Source of the DNA: Treponema sp.
GTDB lineage: Bacteria > Spirochaetota > Spirochaetia > Treponematales > Treponemataceae
NCBI GenBank assembly: GCA_016293005.1
Contig: JAEDFA010000022.1
Coordinates: forward strand, 1 to 25,673
Length of the DNA stretch: 25,673 nt
Reading direction: 5' to 3'
A program made the position numbers and the translations under genes. Below are positions 5,578 through 13,975 of the stretch, one piece after another. The notes beneath the pieces were generated by a model. It saw only the letters and a list, made by a program, of their open reading frames with translations, was not told the DNA's origin and made no database searches. Each line of letters starts with the position of its first letter. Positions within the stretch are counted from its first letter, which is position 1.

Positions 5578-8031
5578 TTAGTCTAAAAATTCTTCTATAA
5601 TGTTTAAAATTTTAGAAACAGGTTCATAATATTTTTTACATTCAGGAACATTTGCAAGAAAAAGAGAACCGTACTGTTTTTCATAAATTCTTCTGTCAAG
5701 AACAACAACTGTACCTTTATCTGTATTTTTTCGAATAAGACGACCTACTCCTTGCCTGAATTTTATAATCGCTTCAGGAACGCTTAATTCCATAAACGAA
5801 TTTCCGCCTTTCTTACGGATTGCTTCTGAGCGCGCCTTAAAAACAGGATCATTTGGAACTGTAAACGGAAGTTTTACAATTATAACTTGAGAAAGGGATT
5901 CTCCGGGAACATCAACACCTTGCCAAAAGGAATCAGTTGCAAAAAGAACACTCGAAACATCATCTTTAAAATTTTTAAGAATTCTTGCATTATCATCAGA
6001 GCCTTGACGAAGCAGTTTTATTCCATTTGCAAGCATTGTAGAAAAAATATTATTATATGAAAGCCGTAACGATTCATAAGAAGTAAACAGAACTAAAGTT
6101 CGCCCCTTTGCCTTTAAAATCAAATTTTTTAAGACATTTTCAACATAAATTTGAAAATCAGGCTCATCGGGAAACGGAATATCTTTCGGAACCAGAAAAA
6201 TCATATTTTCTTTATACGGAAATGGCGAAAAAAATTCACCTTGTAAAACTTCATCAGAATCAGAAAAATAAAGTCCGTTATGTCTAAGCCAGTAAGAAAA
6301 ATCTCTTCCAGTTTTTAAAGTCGCAGAAGTACATACAACGCTATCCATCGGTTCAAAAATACCTTGATTCATCAACGGTGCAATATCCAAAGGAGTTTCA
6401 ATAAAATTTATATAAAAATTTAATTCATCATCTTTTTGCATGTCAGACGGAAGATTTTTTTTCTGAAGCCAAAAAACTTTATCAGGTTTTTCTTCCCACA
6501 TAAAAAAATCATTTAAAATAACTGAATAATCTGAAAGCCGCCTGTTTAACACTTTAGTTTCCCAGAAATACGGGATATCCCTGTCATCTTCAGGAACACC
6601 GTCTAAAACTTCAAGAACAAGCGAAGTAAACACTGAAATATCTTTTGCAAGTGTCTGGCACATTGACAGAACTGGCTGGAAATTTCTAAAAGTTAGAGGA
6701 TTGAGCCATAAATTATTTTCCTGAATGCATAAATCAAGCGCAAGAGTTTCCAGATTTGTCAAATCGCTTTTAATTTTTGAAATCATCTGGTAAGCCTGAA
6801 AAGATTTTTCTTCTTCTTTACTAAGCATCGAAACAGAAAACAAAAAACCCATTGCAGAATTTTTCTTTTTTCGGTAAAGCAGATTCAACGGCTTTAAAAT
6901 TTTAAAACGATTAAAACTTTCGCTGAAGAAACTCGTTGCAGCAGTTTCAATTCCGTGCGCTTCATCAAAAATAATTCTTTTATACGGCGGAAGAACAACC
7001 GCATCATCATAACCTGCACCGTGAAGCCTTGATTCAATATCTGCAAAAAGAAGATGATGATTTACAACAAGAATATTTGCAGCGCTTGCTTCCTTTTTTA
7101 CTTTCATCACAAAACACTGACTGTAATAAGGACATCGAAGAGCCATACACGCATCGCTTTCAGAATTTATCCGATTCCACACAGACTCAGAAGGCAAAAA
7201 AGAAAGTTCACTTTTACTTCCAGTATCACAAGAATCCTGCCATTGCGCAATTCTATCTAAATCATCATTATTCTCAAAAAGGTCTTTAGAATTAAGCGCA
7301 TCTTGAAGTCTGCGCTTACAGATATAATTCTGCCTTCCTTTCATGAGTATAAATTTAACTGGCTTTCCTGTAATTTTAATTGCCTGTGGAATATCTTTTA
7401 AACATAACTGCTGCTGAAGATTTATAGTTCCTGTAGAAATTACAACGCGCTCATTATTTTGTACAGCCCACAAAATCGAAGGAATTAAATAAGCGTAAGA
7501 TTTTCCGACACCCGTACCTGCTTCAAAAACACCAGTTTTATTCTGATTAAAAGTCTTTACAATATTTTTTAATAACTCAATCTGAGAAAGCCTTTCTTCA
7601 AAATTTTCATTAATTTTTGCAAGCGGACCGTCTTTTGAAATATAAAACGCGGCATCATCAACATCAAGCTTTTTTATAACTTTTGGAAGAACAGGCTCAA
7701 CGACTACATAAATTTCAGTAACATCATTGTTAATTATGTAAAAACCTTGTGCATTTTCTGAAGAAACAGCAGCAACTGACAAATCAGCATCAGATGGAGT
7801 AAGATTTTCTCCCGGATGATTGTGAATTAAAACACTTCCCTTTCGCTTTAAATCTTGATTTACAGGAACTGAATGTAAATTTCCACGAGAACCAACTGAA
7901 ACAGAAGTTACTTTTCCGTCTTGATTTATTTCTCCGACAAAAAAAACTTCATTTTCATTTGAGGATGCAATTTCTGATCGGATATACTTTATTACAGAAG
8001 AAGAAAAAAGGTCTTCAATTTTTGAATTCAT
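5578..8031 (-). CDS. DinG/XPD-type ATP-dependent helicase with N-terminal JAMM domain
   Basis: An 817-residue superfamily 2 helicase of the DinG/YoaA/XPD type. Numbering from the ATG at 8029-8031, residues 1-115 form a JAB/MPN domain. It has a complete JAMM signature, H70-x-H72-x7-S80-x2-D83 (in LIHNHPGENLTPSDAD), and an upstream acidic residue near E34. The helicase follows: Walker A EAGTGVGKS (about 170-178), four cysteines placed as in the XPD iron-sulphur domain (C238, C295, C300, C306), DEAH (356-359) and the late QGVGRLIRK motif VI. An upstream TTG (8043) is possible but has no ribosome-binding site. The gene starts 17 bases after the T-run of the tRNA-Glu terminator, with no visible promoter. 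Helicase assignment is firm; peptidase activity of the JAMM domain is inference. Confidence 0.93.
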   Translation of the reverse strand: MNSKIEDLFSSSVIKYIRSEIASSNENEVFFVGEINQDGKVTSVSVGSRGNLHSVPVNQDLKRKGSVLIHNHPGENLTPSDADLSVAAVSSENAQGFYIINNDVTEIYVVVEPVLPKVIKKLDVDDAAFYISKDGPLAKINENFEERLSQIELLKNIVKTFNQNKTGVFEAGTGVGKSYAYLIPSILWAVQNNERVVISTGTINLQQQLCLKDIPQAIKITGKPVKFILMKGRQNYICKRRLQDALNSKDLFENNDDLDRIAQWQDSCDTGSKSELSFLPSESVWNRINSESDACMALRCPYYSQCFVMKVKKEASAANILVVNHHLLFADIESRLHGAGYDDAVVLPPYKRIIFDEAHGIETAATSFFSESFNRFKILKPLNLLYRKKKNSAMGFLFSVSMLSKEEEKSFQAYQMISKIKSDLTNLETLALDLCIQENNLWLNPLTFRNFQPVLSMCQTLAKDISVFTSLVLEVLDGVPEDDRDIPYFWETKVLNRRLSDYSVILNDFFMWEEKPDKVFWLQKKNLPSDMQKDDELNFYINFIETPLDIAPLMNQGIFEPMDSVVCTSATLKTGRDFSYWLRHNGLYFSDSDEVLQGEFFSPFPYKENMIFLVPKDIPFPDEPDFQIYVENVLKNLILKAKGRTLVLFTSYESLRLSYNNIFSTMLANGIKLLRQGSDDNARILKNFKDDVSSVLFATDSFWQGVDVPGESLSQVIIVKLPFTVPNDPVFKARSEAIRKKGGNSFMELSVPEAIIKFRQGVGRLIRKNTDKGTVVVLDRRIYEKQYGSLFLANVPECKKYYEPVSKILNIIEEFLD

Positions 8032-8048
8032 CTTTAAAACCAAATTGA

Positions 8049-8079
8049 CAAAAAAAAACCTCTGTATGAAACAGAGGTT
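8049..8079 (-). terminator. tRNA-Glu terminator
   Basis: Minus strand: AACCTCTGT (8071-8079) pairs with ACAGAGGTT (8057-8065), nine base pairs with a five-base loop, then eight T (8049-8056). It lies immediately after the tRNA 3' end and 17 bases before the helicase start. Confidence 0.9.
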
Positions 8080-8080
8080 A

Positions 8081-8152
8081 CATCTCCTAGCAGAATTGAA
8101 CTGCTGTTGTCGGGATGAAAACCCGATGTCCTAACCACTAGACGAAGGAGAC
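8081..8152 (-). tRNA. tRNA-Glu (TTC)
   Basis: A 72-base cloverleaf on the minus strand. The acceptor arm is GTCTCCT with AGGAGAT; the D arm contains GTCTAGTGGTTAGGAC; the anticodon stem TCGGG/CCCGA holds the loop TTTTCAT with anticodon TTC (plus 8117-8119); the T arm is AGCAG TTCAATT CTGCT. The discriminator base is G and CCA is not encoded. It has its own promoter (8179-8207) and terminator (8049-8079). Confidence 0.97.
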
Positions 8153-8154
8153 AT

Positions 8155-8178
8155 ACACAACGCGTTGTTGATGTATTT
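8155..8178 (-). repeat. Palindrome in the tRNA-Glu leader
   Basis: ACAACGCGTTGT is a perfect 12-base palindrome, part of a 24-base imperfect one with ACAT/ATGT ends. It falls between the expected transcription start (about 8172) and the tRNA 5' end (8152). It could be an operator or a leader hairpin used in 5' processing. Confidence 0.45.
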
Positions 8179-8207
8179 AATATATCTTATACAAAAAAAA
8201 ATGTCAA
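8179..8207 (-). promoter_or_regulatory. tRNA-Glu promoter
   Basis: Minus strand: TTGACA (8202-8207), 17-base spacer starting with nine T, TATATT (8179-8184). The predicted start lies about 20 bases before the tRNA. Confidence 0.88.
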
Positions 8208-8235
8208 TATTAAAAATAGAAAATTTTGATAAATT

Positions 8236-9504
8236 TTATACTTTCATATCAAATTTATCAATCAATTTTGAATGAAGTGGTTTTAGTTCTTTTTCGTCAA
8301 GACCAAGTTTTCTAGCCGACTCTAAATCATTCATTGAATCTTCGTATTGTCCGAGTTCAAAAAACGCTAATGCCCTTCGAAGATATGCGTGCGACTGATA
8401 TTCATTTAATTCAAGCGAAATTGAAAAATTTTCCACCGCACTTTGAAAATCTTTCTGAATGCTAAAAACAATTCCCTGATAATAAAAAGAACGGCTGTTT
8501 TTAGGATCAAATTTGCATGAAGTTTTGAAATCTTTTAAAGCATTTTCATAATCATTTTTAGTAAAATACGCCATTCCCCGATGCTTAAAAATTACAGAAA
8601 GAACGATATCATTAAGCTGAGTTTTTGATTCTAAAATTTGAGAATAAATATAAATTGCCTTGTCTAAATTTCCGTTATTGTGGCACTGAATTGCCTCTAA
8701 AAGCATATCATCAATAGTTCCGCGTATGTAAGGATTCAAGCGCTGAATTTTATTTTCAGTTTCATACGGAATTGCAAGAGAATCATTTGTAAGTTCATCA
8801 GCCTTTTCATAAAAACTTCTGTGTCGTTCATTCATTTCAATTTGAAGTTTTTTCTGATAATCACGAATTTCCTGAAAAATTATATCAGCAAGACTTAACG
8901 AAGCATTCATACTCGCAAGTTTTCTTTTTAACGGCATATCAAAAGGAGTAAATTCTGATTTATAAATAAGTTCATGCTCTACTTCCGCCCAAGCATCCTG
9001 TAGAATAGTTCTGATTTGAATTTCACAGACTAAATCATCTGGAAGTTTTAATTCTAAACCGTTTTTATCATAAAATTTTTGAGATGGCATGCAGTCATCC
9101 GGAACTTTTACAAGAACATGAACAGACTCATAACCGAATTCTTTGAAACTTTGAGATTCGCCTTTTATTTCAATCTCTTTTACATCAAAAATTTTCTGAA
9201 TCTGCTCCTTAACAATAGTCACATCTTCGAGAAAAGTACATATAATTCTTATTCCTATCATGTCAGTAAGACATATCAGCGAGGAAGAATTATCAATTTG
9301 TTTTGATTTTAATCTAAGAATTTTAGTGTAATAACTTTGGAAACTTTTTATTCTTTTTTTATAAGTAGGCTGAGAAGAAAGTTTTATGCTTGAAGCAAGT
9401 TTATCGTGAATATTGTTTTTAATAACCTCAAAAAACGGAACATAAGAATTGTATATTTCAAGAATTTTGACTTTTTCAGGAATTATTGTTTTTGCTTTTT
9501 GCAC
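8236..9504 (-). CDS. RelA/SpoT-type (p)ppGpp synthetase domain fused to TPR repeats
   Basis: A 422-residue protein with a synthetase domain (about 1-230) and no HD hydrolase, TGS or ACT domains, so a small-alarmone-synthetase layout. From GTG at 9502-9504 the key elements are all present: ATP-binding R51-x-K53-S...S57...K61 (KRIKSFQSYYTK), magnesium ligand D81 in TDMIGIRI, the G-loop tyrosine in FGYESVH (123-129), and E161-IQIRT with WAEVEHELIYK (to 182). Three or so TPR units fill about 269-403. I chose GTG because GGAAGG lies six bases upstream; a TTG at 9531 overlaps the flaA terminator T-run. The start is only 26 bases after that terminator, so transcription probably depends on read-through from flaA. 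A toxic SAS or a tRNA-modifying variant is an alternative to plain (p)ppGpp synthesis. Confidence 0.88.
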   Translation of the reverse strand: MQKAKTIIPEKVKILEIYNSYVPFFEVIKNNIHDKLASSIKLSSQPTYKKRIKSFQSYYTKILRLKSKQIDNSSSLICLTDMIGIRIICTFLEDVTIVKEQIQKIFDVKEIEIKGESQSFKEFGYESVHVLVKVPDDCMPSQKFYDKNGLELKLPDDLVCEIQIRTILQDAWAEVEHELIYKSEFTPFDMPLKRKLASMNASLSLADIIFQEIRDYQKKLQIEMNERHRSFYEKADELTNDSLAIPYETENKIQRLNPYIRGTIDDMLLEAIQCHNNGNLDKAIYIYSQILESKTQLNDIVLSVIFKHRGMAYFTKNDYENALKDFKTSCKFDPKNSRSFYYQGIVFSIQKDFQSAVENFSISLELNEYQSHAYLRRALAFFELGQYEDSMNDLESARKLGLDEKELKPLHSKLIDKFDMKV

Positions 9505-9530
9505 ATTAAACCTTCCAATAAAAATACACA

Positions 9531-9568
9531 AAAAAAAACACCTTTCATTTCGTTATAAATGAAAGGTG
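9531..9568 (-). terminator. flaA terminator
   Basis: Minus strand: a perfect 12-base-pair stem, CACCTTTCATTT (9557-9568) with AAATGAAAGGTG (9539-9550), a six-base loop, then eight T (9531-9538). It lies 22 bases after the flaA stop and is the strongest hairpin I see in the window. Confidence 0.93.
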
Positions 9569-9590
9569 CCTTATTAATCAGATTGCAAAA

Positions 9591-10676
9591 TTATTTTGCG
9601 TCTGCTGCACTTCCACTTCCTGTAGACTGTGCATTAGAATCACCGTCTTCTGACAAACTTGAAGTAAATTTATCTTCTACAGCCTGTTTCTGTTTTTCAA
9701 GATAACGAGTTACCTGTTTATCACCAAAACGAGCCATTTCTCCAGCCTGTTTTGCATCTTCTTTCTTTTTGATGATTCCCCAAAGATCTTCATCTGCGAT
9801 ATCACGGTCAGAATTAAGAACTGCTTTGTCATAGATAATTGAAACATCTTTGAAGTATCCGATATAGTTTCCACCAATATGGTTTGCATCACGAGTAATC
9901 TGGAAACCTGTAAATTTTACAAATGGAAGTCCGCGCGGATAGATTGGATATACACGAATTTCACGGTTACGGATTTCTGTTATGTACTGAGGATTATTCC
10001 ATACAAGTTCTTTCCAACCGTCAAAACCAAGATAACCCATAAAATAGCGGCGTTCTACATTATCATTATCTTTAAGGAGAACATAAAGTCCCTCTGGATA
10101 ATTCATACCCATTGTAGTTACTTTGATTGATTTAATTGTTCCGACATTTTTTACAATACCGTATCCTTCTTCAAAAAGAGTTTTACCTTTCTGCTCATCT
10201 GAAGGTTCCTGTCTAACACCGTTTTCATCAGCATCTGCGAGTGGTTCATAAGCAGGAATTTCAAAAGGAGGTCTGATATAAGCATAAGCATTTGAATTCC
10301 ATTCTGGGAACACAACTCTAACGCCCATTACAGATTTTCCAGCAAAAGGAACAGTTGCATCTTCTTTAACTGGAGCGGCAACTACAGTTGAAAGACCCAA
10401 ACTCTCTACAGTTCTTGCAGAAGAATTAAGGCTTACTTCCCATCGCGGCAATGCAAGAGATGTTTTCATAAGATCTTTCTGATCTGCTGTGAATGTTGCA
10501 CCTGCAGAACTAGAGAAATCCATAACAGTTCTGGCATTTTCTGTAGGTTCTCCGTTTTCGTCAGCCATACAGTCAGCCTGTAAATTTGTAAAATCGATGA
10601 GAATTTGTTGATCAGCAAACACACTGAAACCAGCAAGCAGCATAGATGCTGCAGCTAAAATAAAAGTCCTCTTCAT
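9591..10676 (-). CDS. flaA: Flagellar filament outer layer (sheath) protein FlaA
   Basis: FlaA coats or caps the FlaB core of spirochaete periplasmic flagella and is exported by the Sec route. It has 361 residues, close to known treponemal FlaA. A clear signal peptide (residues 1-21, MKRTFILAAASMLLAGFSVFA) ends before DQQ. The mature part carries the FlaA-type segments VMGVRVVFPEWNSNAYAYIRPPFEIP, VGTIKSIKVTTMGMNYPEGLYVLLKD and GNYIGYFKDVSIIYD. A low-complexity Ser/Gly/Ala tail ends the protein. ATG at 10674-10676 has GGAG eight bases upstream. It has its own strong promoter and terminator, fitting an abundant structural protein, and lies downstream of a putative glycan operon. The promoter looks like the housekeeping class, not sigma-28. 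Confidence 0.93.
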   Translation of the reverse strand: MKRTFILAAASMLLAGFSVFADQQILIDFTNLQADCMADENGEPTENARTVMDFSSSAGATFTADQKDLMKTSLALPRWEVSLNSSARTVESLGLSTVVAAPVKEDATVPFAGKSVMGVRVVFPEWNSNAYAYIRPPFEIPAYEPLADADENGVRQEPSDEQKGKTLFEEGYGIVKNVGTIKSIKVTTMGMNYPEGLYVLLKDNDNVERRYFMGYLGFDGWKELVWNNPQYITEIRNREIRVYPIYPRGLPFVKFTGFQITRDANHIGGNYIGYFKDVSIIYDKAVLNSDRDIADEDLWGIIKKKEDAKQAGEMARFGDKQVTRYLEKQKQAVEDKFTSSLSEDGDSNAQSTGSGSAADAK

Positions 10677-10723
10677 TAGAAGCTCCTTTTTTGCAATTTT
10701 GATGTAGCCTTGTATATGTATTT

Positions 10724-10752
10724 ATTATCTTATATCAAAATAATTTTGTCAA
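10724..10752 (-). promoter_or_regulatory. flaA promoter
   Basis: Minus strand: TTGACA (10747-10752), 17-base spacer, GATAAT (10724-10729). It begins only seven bases after the stop of the preceding gene. Leader about 40 bases. No sigma-28 type GCCGATAA box is visible. Confidence 0.82.
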
Positions 10753-10759
10753 TGTTTTT

Positions 10760-11257
10760 TTACGATTTTTTACCGATGTTTTCAGTATGCTGAAAACTTT
10801 CTAAAAGCCCTTCTGAACCGTTTATATAAATTTTTATCGATTTTACATTTGAAAAACTTCTAAAAATATTCTTTTTAAAAAGAACAAAAGATTTTTCATA
10901 GTCATAAGAAGAAGCTGGAAGAGCATTTAAAAGTTCTTCTGAAAGTTCAACATATAAAACTGAATCCCTTAAAAAACAAGAATCAAGTTTTGTTCCGCGC
11001 GGAAAAAGAGGCGCTGAAAGTTCATTTAAAGGACCTAAAAGAAGTTCTTCTATATAGCAGTTTATAAGAGGTTTTTGACGATTTTTTTTAATATAACGGG
11101 ATTCTATATATTCAATTGAGCCAGAATTTGAATAAAAAATAAAAGTTTTTCGGATTCCGGGGAAAGAAAATGCCCAGAATGCAAAAGAAATTATAAAAAA
11201 AATCAGAATTAAAGAAAAAACAACATATAAAGAAGTTTTAAATCGTTTTATTTTCAT
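10760..11257 (-). CDS. GerMN-domain membrane-anchored protein
   Basis: A 165-residue protein with an N-terminal membrane anchor or uncleaved signal (about 11-33) and a GerMN domain (about 40-150). It shows the family pattern IEELLLGPLNE...LFPRGTKL...VLYVELSEELLN and a final IKIYING strand. GerMN domains, first seen in spore germination protein GerM, occur widely in non-spore-formers as periplasmic or cell-surface domains often linked to peptidoglycan. The start ATG overlaps the amidase stop (ATGA, 11254-11257), so the two are translationally coupled, and joint work on the cell wall is a reasonable inference. It is the last gene of the large minus-strand unit; flaA next door has its own promoter. 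Confidence 0.85.
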   Translation of the reverse strand: MKIKRFKTSLYVVFSLILIFFIISFAFWAFSFPGIRKTFIFYSNSGSIEYIESRYIKKNRQKPLINCYIEELLLGPLNELSAPLFPRGTKLDSCFLRDSVLYVELSEELLNALPASSYDYEKSFVLFKKNIFRSFSNVKSIKIYINGSEGLLESFQHTENIGKKS

Positions 11258-12303
11258 TTTGTCTTAGTAAAACCTCGCGAACGCTCAAAATGTGTTATGA
11301 ACGCAGATACCCCATTATATATTCCAAGAGATGTTTTTTGCAAGTATGATTTATCGTTTAAATTGAGTGCCTCTTTTTCATTTGTAAGAAAACCGACCTC
11401 GATTAAAACGCTCGGCATATTTGAATTTTTTACGACAAACCATTCTTCAGCCTTAATTCCGCGCGCTTTAGAAACGCTTCCAATTTGAGATGAAAGTCCG
11501 TCCATTATAAATTTTGCAATCAAAATGCTTTCTGCCGTATATTCTTCTTCCATCATAGAATTCAAAATAGGAAGAAGCGATTTATCTTCTGAAACTTTTG
11601 AAGAATCTATCACAGTTCTTCTATAACCTGGCGAAAGATACCAGACTTCATATCCGCTTGACTGTTTATTTAAAGAGGCATTCACATGAATCGAAATAAA
11701 CAGAACCGCTTCATTTTCTTTTAATTTTACAGAATTTGCAATTTCAGTTCGTTCACTTAACGCAAGAAATTTATCTGTGCTGCGAGTTAAAATTATCTGT
11801 TTATCAGGATAAGATTTTTTCAGCATACCGTAAAGTTCTTTTCCGATTGAAAGCGTAATATCTTTTTCCTGAATCGTGATTTTTTTTCCGTTTACAGTGT
11901 ACGAAGCAACAGCACCAGGATCTTTTCCGCCATGTCCCGGATCCAAAAGAATTGCTCCAACTTTAAAAAAAGAATTTTCGCTTTCTAATTTAAAAAATTC
12001 TTCTGTCTGATTTATAAAACTTTCTGAAACAAAAATTTCTCCGTCTTTTACAAAAGGCGCATCTGTAATTTTTAACTCGCTTGCGTCAAACATTACAACC
12101 GGATTTTTATCCTGAAATGTAATCTGATGTCCGTCTTTTTCAATTATTCCAGAAGATGAAAAAGTATCCCAATAAAGAGAAAAGCCCAAAACAGAAGATT
12201 TTTCAATTAAATTCACAGAATTTTTTGCGTCACTTGAAAAGCACGGAAAAAGCAATGCGAAAAAGAATAAATATATAGAAAGTTTTTTTAATTTTTTTTT
12301 CAT
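11254..12303 (-). CDS. N-acetylmuramoyl-L-alanine amidase (Amidase_3)
   Basis: Zinc amidase that cuts the bond between MurNAc and the stem peptide in the periplasm. It has 349 residues. A signal peptide (about 1-26) is followed by a region like the copper-amine-oxidase-type 'stalk' domain (about 60-105, with ITDAPFVKDGEIFVSESFI). The catalytic domain runs about 115-340. The expected zinc and catalytic residues are visible: H124 in LLDPGHGGKDPGA, E146 in IQEKDITLSI, H206 in ISIHVNAS, and E302 in VLIEVGFLTN. An insertion between the second histidine and the last motif (about 221-255) is typical of spirochaete versions as I recall. It sits between the ATP-grasp gene (34-base gap) and the GerMN gene (4-base overlap). 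An AmiC-like role in cell separation or flagellar passage through the wall is possible. Confidence 0.93.
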   Translation of the reverse strand: MKKKLKKLSIYLFFFALLFPCFSSDAKNSVNLIEKSSVLGFSLYWDTFSSSGIIEKDGHQITFQDKNPVVMFDASELKITDAPFVKDGEIFVSESFINQTEEFFKLESENSFFKVGAILLDPGHGGKDPGAVASYTVNGKKITIQEKDITLSIGKELYGMLKKSYPDKQIILTRSTDKFLALSERTEIANSVKLKENEAVLFISIHVNASLNKQSSGYEVWYLSPGYRRTVIDSSKVSEDKSLLPILNSMMEEEYTAESILIAKFIMDGLSSQIGSVSKARGIKAEEWFVVKNSNMPSVLIEVGFLTNEKEALNLNDKSYLQKTSLGIYNGVSAFITHFERSRGFTKTK

Positions 12304-12337
12304 TTTTATGCCTTTTAAAATTTTAATTTTTAAAATT

Positions 12338-13975
12338 CTATCCTTTATTATTTTCGGAAATAGAATCTAAAACATAAATAATCGCTTGAAGTCCGCCTCT
12401 AAAAAGCGCTTTAAAAAAACAATCGCAGGGAATATCAGGATGCTTTGGAAATTTTTCATCAAAAACGCTGATGCTCTGTGAAAGCGTAAGGTAATTCCAG
12501 GATTTTTCAGAAGAAGAAAAATATTTTTTAAGTTTTTCAGGGATAAAAGCTTTTACGGGTAAATTTTTTAAAATCGTTCCGGGGAAAAAATCGTTTTTAA
12601 TTTCCGGGTAAAATGAATACGCATCCGGAGGAAAATTCTTTTCATCTTCAAGAAAAACTGAATTTAAAAATTTTTCAGTTTCTTCATCATTTTCTTTTAA
12701 ACGAACAATTATCTTTGAAACCGCTTTTTCAGCGCTGGAAACGGCAGAATCAAGAGTTTCGGCTTTAGAAATGACATTTCCGCATTTTGAAACATTATTT
12801 CTAGGGAAAGAAACTTTCTCTCCGTGTTTTAATTTTAAAGGAATGACATCCATTATTCCAGAAACTTTTTCTGCCTCAGATAAACCTAAAACATCTTTTA
12901 CAGTCCCCGGAATGCTTATCCAGGCGCGTTCTGCGCTGAATGAGTCTTGCGGAATTTCAAAAAGGTTAAAAGGCGATGAAAAATTTTTGCATGATTCAGG
13001 CGGAAGATAAGGAATTTGTTTTCGACGCGAAAGAAGTTTTTCAGGTTTTATGGAACAAGCAATTTTTAATGCCTGTTCTGTAAGGTCAAAACCAGAACTG
13101 TACGGAAAAGTCCAGCCTGACATATAACCGCCTGAAAGACGAGCTGCAATTTCACCGATTCTAGGTCCATTCGATGTAAGTTTTATGTCTGCTTTTGCCG
13201 CACCGCAGGAAAGTCCTAATGATTTTACGGCAAGAGCAAAAGTTGCAATGAGATTTAATCTGTCTTCTTCAGATATCAAAGACGCAAGCGTGTGCCCCAT
13301 TTCAATAAAATACGGAGGATAAAAAATATGCCGTGAAGCAAAACCTGTCACTGTAAAAGAATCTTCATAAACAAGCGCATCAATTGAAAATTCTTTTCCG
13401 TCAAGAAATTCTTCAATAATTACAGTTTTTGAAGAAGAAAATTTAAAACTTTCTTCAACGGCTTTTTCAAGTTCAAGAGAATTTTCTGCAATTCTACAGC
13501 CTCTAGAACCCATATTATCAGAAGGTTTTACGACAACAGGAAATCCAAGTGAAAGCGCAAAATTCTGTGCACTGGAAAACGAATAATTATCTTTTGAAAA
13601 AGATATAAATTTTGCTGAAGGAATGTATTTTTCTTGAAATATCTTTCGCATTCTTTTTTTGTCAGAAGCATTTAGCGAAGAAATATAAGAATGGCAAGGA
13701 AGATTTAATTTTTCTGCGGCATAAGAAACTGAAGAGGAAAAATCAGTTCCAGCTGTAAAAATTCCAATCAGTTTGTCATCGCCCTCAGAGAGTTTTTTTG
13801 CAAGAGCTAAAATACCTTCCTTATCTTTTAAATCAACAGGATAAAATTCATCAGAAAGCGAAACGCATGGAGCGAAAGGGTTTTTATCGATAACAACAGC
13901 CTTTGCAATTTTTTTTGCACTTAGAATCGCTTTTTTCTGCATAAGACCGGCGCCCAAAATCAAAATTTTTTCCAT
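12338..13975 (-). CDS. ATP-grasp ligase of unknown substrate
   Basis: A 545-residue protein. It opens with a Rossmann-like preATP-grasp domain (ILILGAGLMQKKAI at the N-terminus) and an ATP-grasp fold (about 105-330). The fold includes FPVVVKPSDNMGSRGC (145-160), IIEEFLDGKEFSIDALV (186-202) and the metal-binding GEIAARLSGG (274-283, E275 and R279). A biotin-carboxylase-like C-terminal part and about 130 further residues without a recognised motif follow. Its relatives ligate a carboxylate to an amine or thiol using ATP (PurK, CarB and peptide-ligase types). It starts directly on the stop of the preceding fusion gene (TAAATG), with AAAGGTGA eight bases upstream, so it is strictly co-expressed. 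Context suggests a carboxyl-amine joining step on an unusual sugar, which is inference. Confidence 0.82.
   Translation of the reverse strand: MEKILILGAGLMQKKAILSAKKIAKAVVIDKNPFAPCVSLSDEFYPVDLKDKEGILALAKKLSEGDDKLIGIFTAGTDFSSSVSYAAEKLNLPCHSYISSLNASDKKRMRKIFQEKYIPSAKFISFSKDNYSFSSAQNFALSLGFPVVVKPSDNMGSRGCRIAENSLELEKAVEESFKFSSSKTVIIEEFLDGKEFSIDALVYEDSFTVTGFASRHIFYPPYFIEMGHTLASLISEEDRLNLIATFALAVKSLGLSCGAAKADIKLTSNGPRIGEIAARLSGGYMSGWTFPYSSGFDLTEQALKIACSIKPEKLLSRRKQIPYLPPESCKNFSSPFNLFEIPQDSFSAERAWISIPGTVKDVLGLSEAEKVSGIMDVIPLKLKHGEKVSFPRNNVSKCGNVISKAETLDSAVSSAEKAVSKIIVRLKENDEETEKFLNSVFLEDEKNFPPDAYSFYPEIKNDFFPGTILKNLPVKAFIPEKLKKYFSSSEKSWNYLTLSQSISVFDEKFPKHPDIPCDCFFKALFRGGLQAIIYVLDSISENNKG

Noticed and set aside
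7958..8031. Reading the helicase N-terminus as a separate RadC gene
   Set aside because: The JAMM region is in the same uninterrupted frame as the helicase, and no stop or restart separates them.
10724..10752. A sigma-28 flagellar promoter for flaA
   Set aside because: No TAAA-N15-GCCGATAA-like sequence is seen; TTGACA-17-GATAAT fits the housekeeping type.
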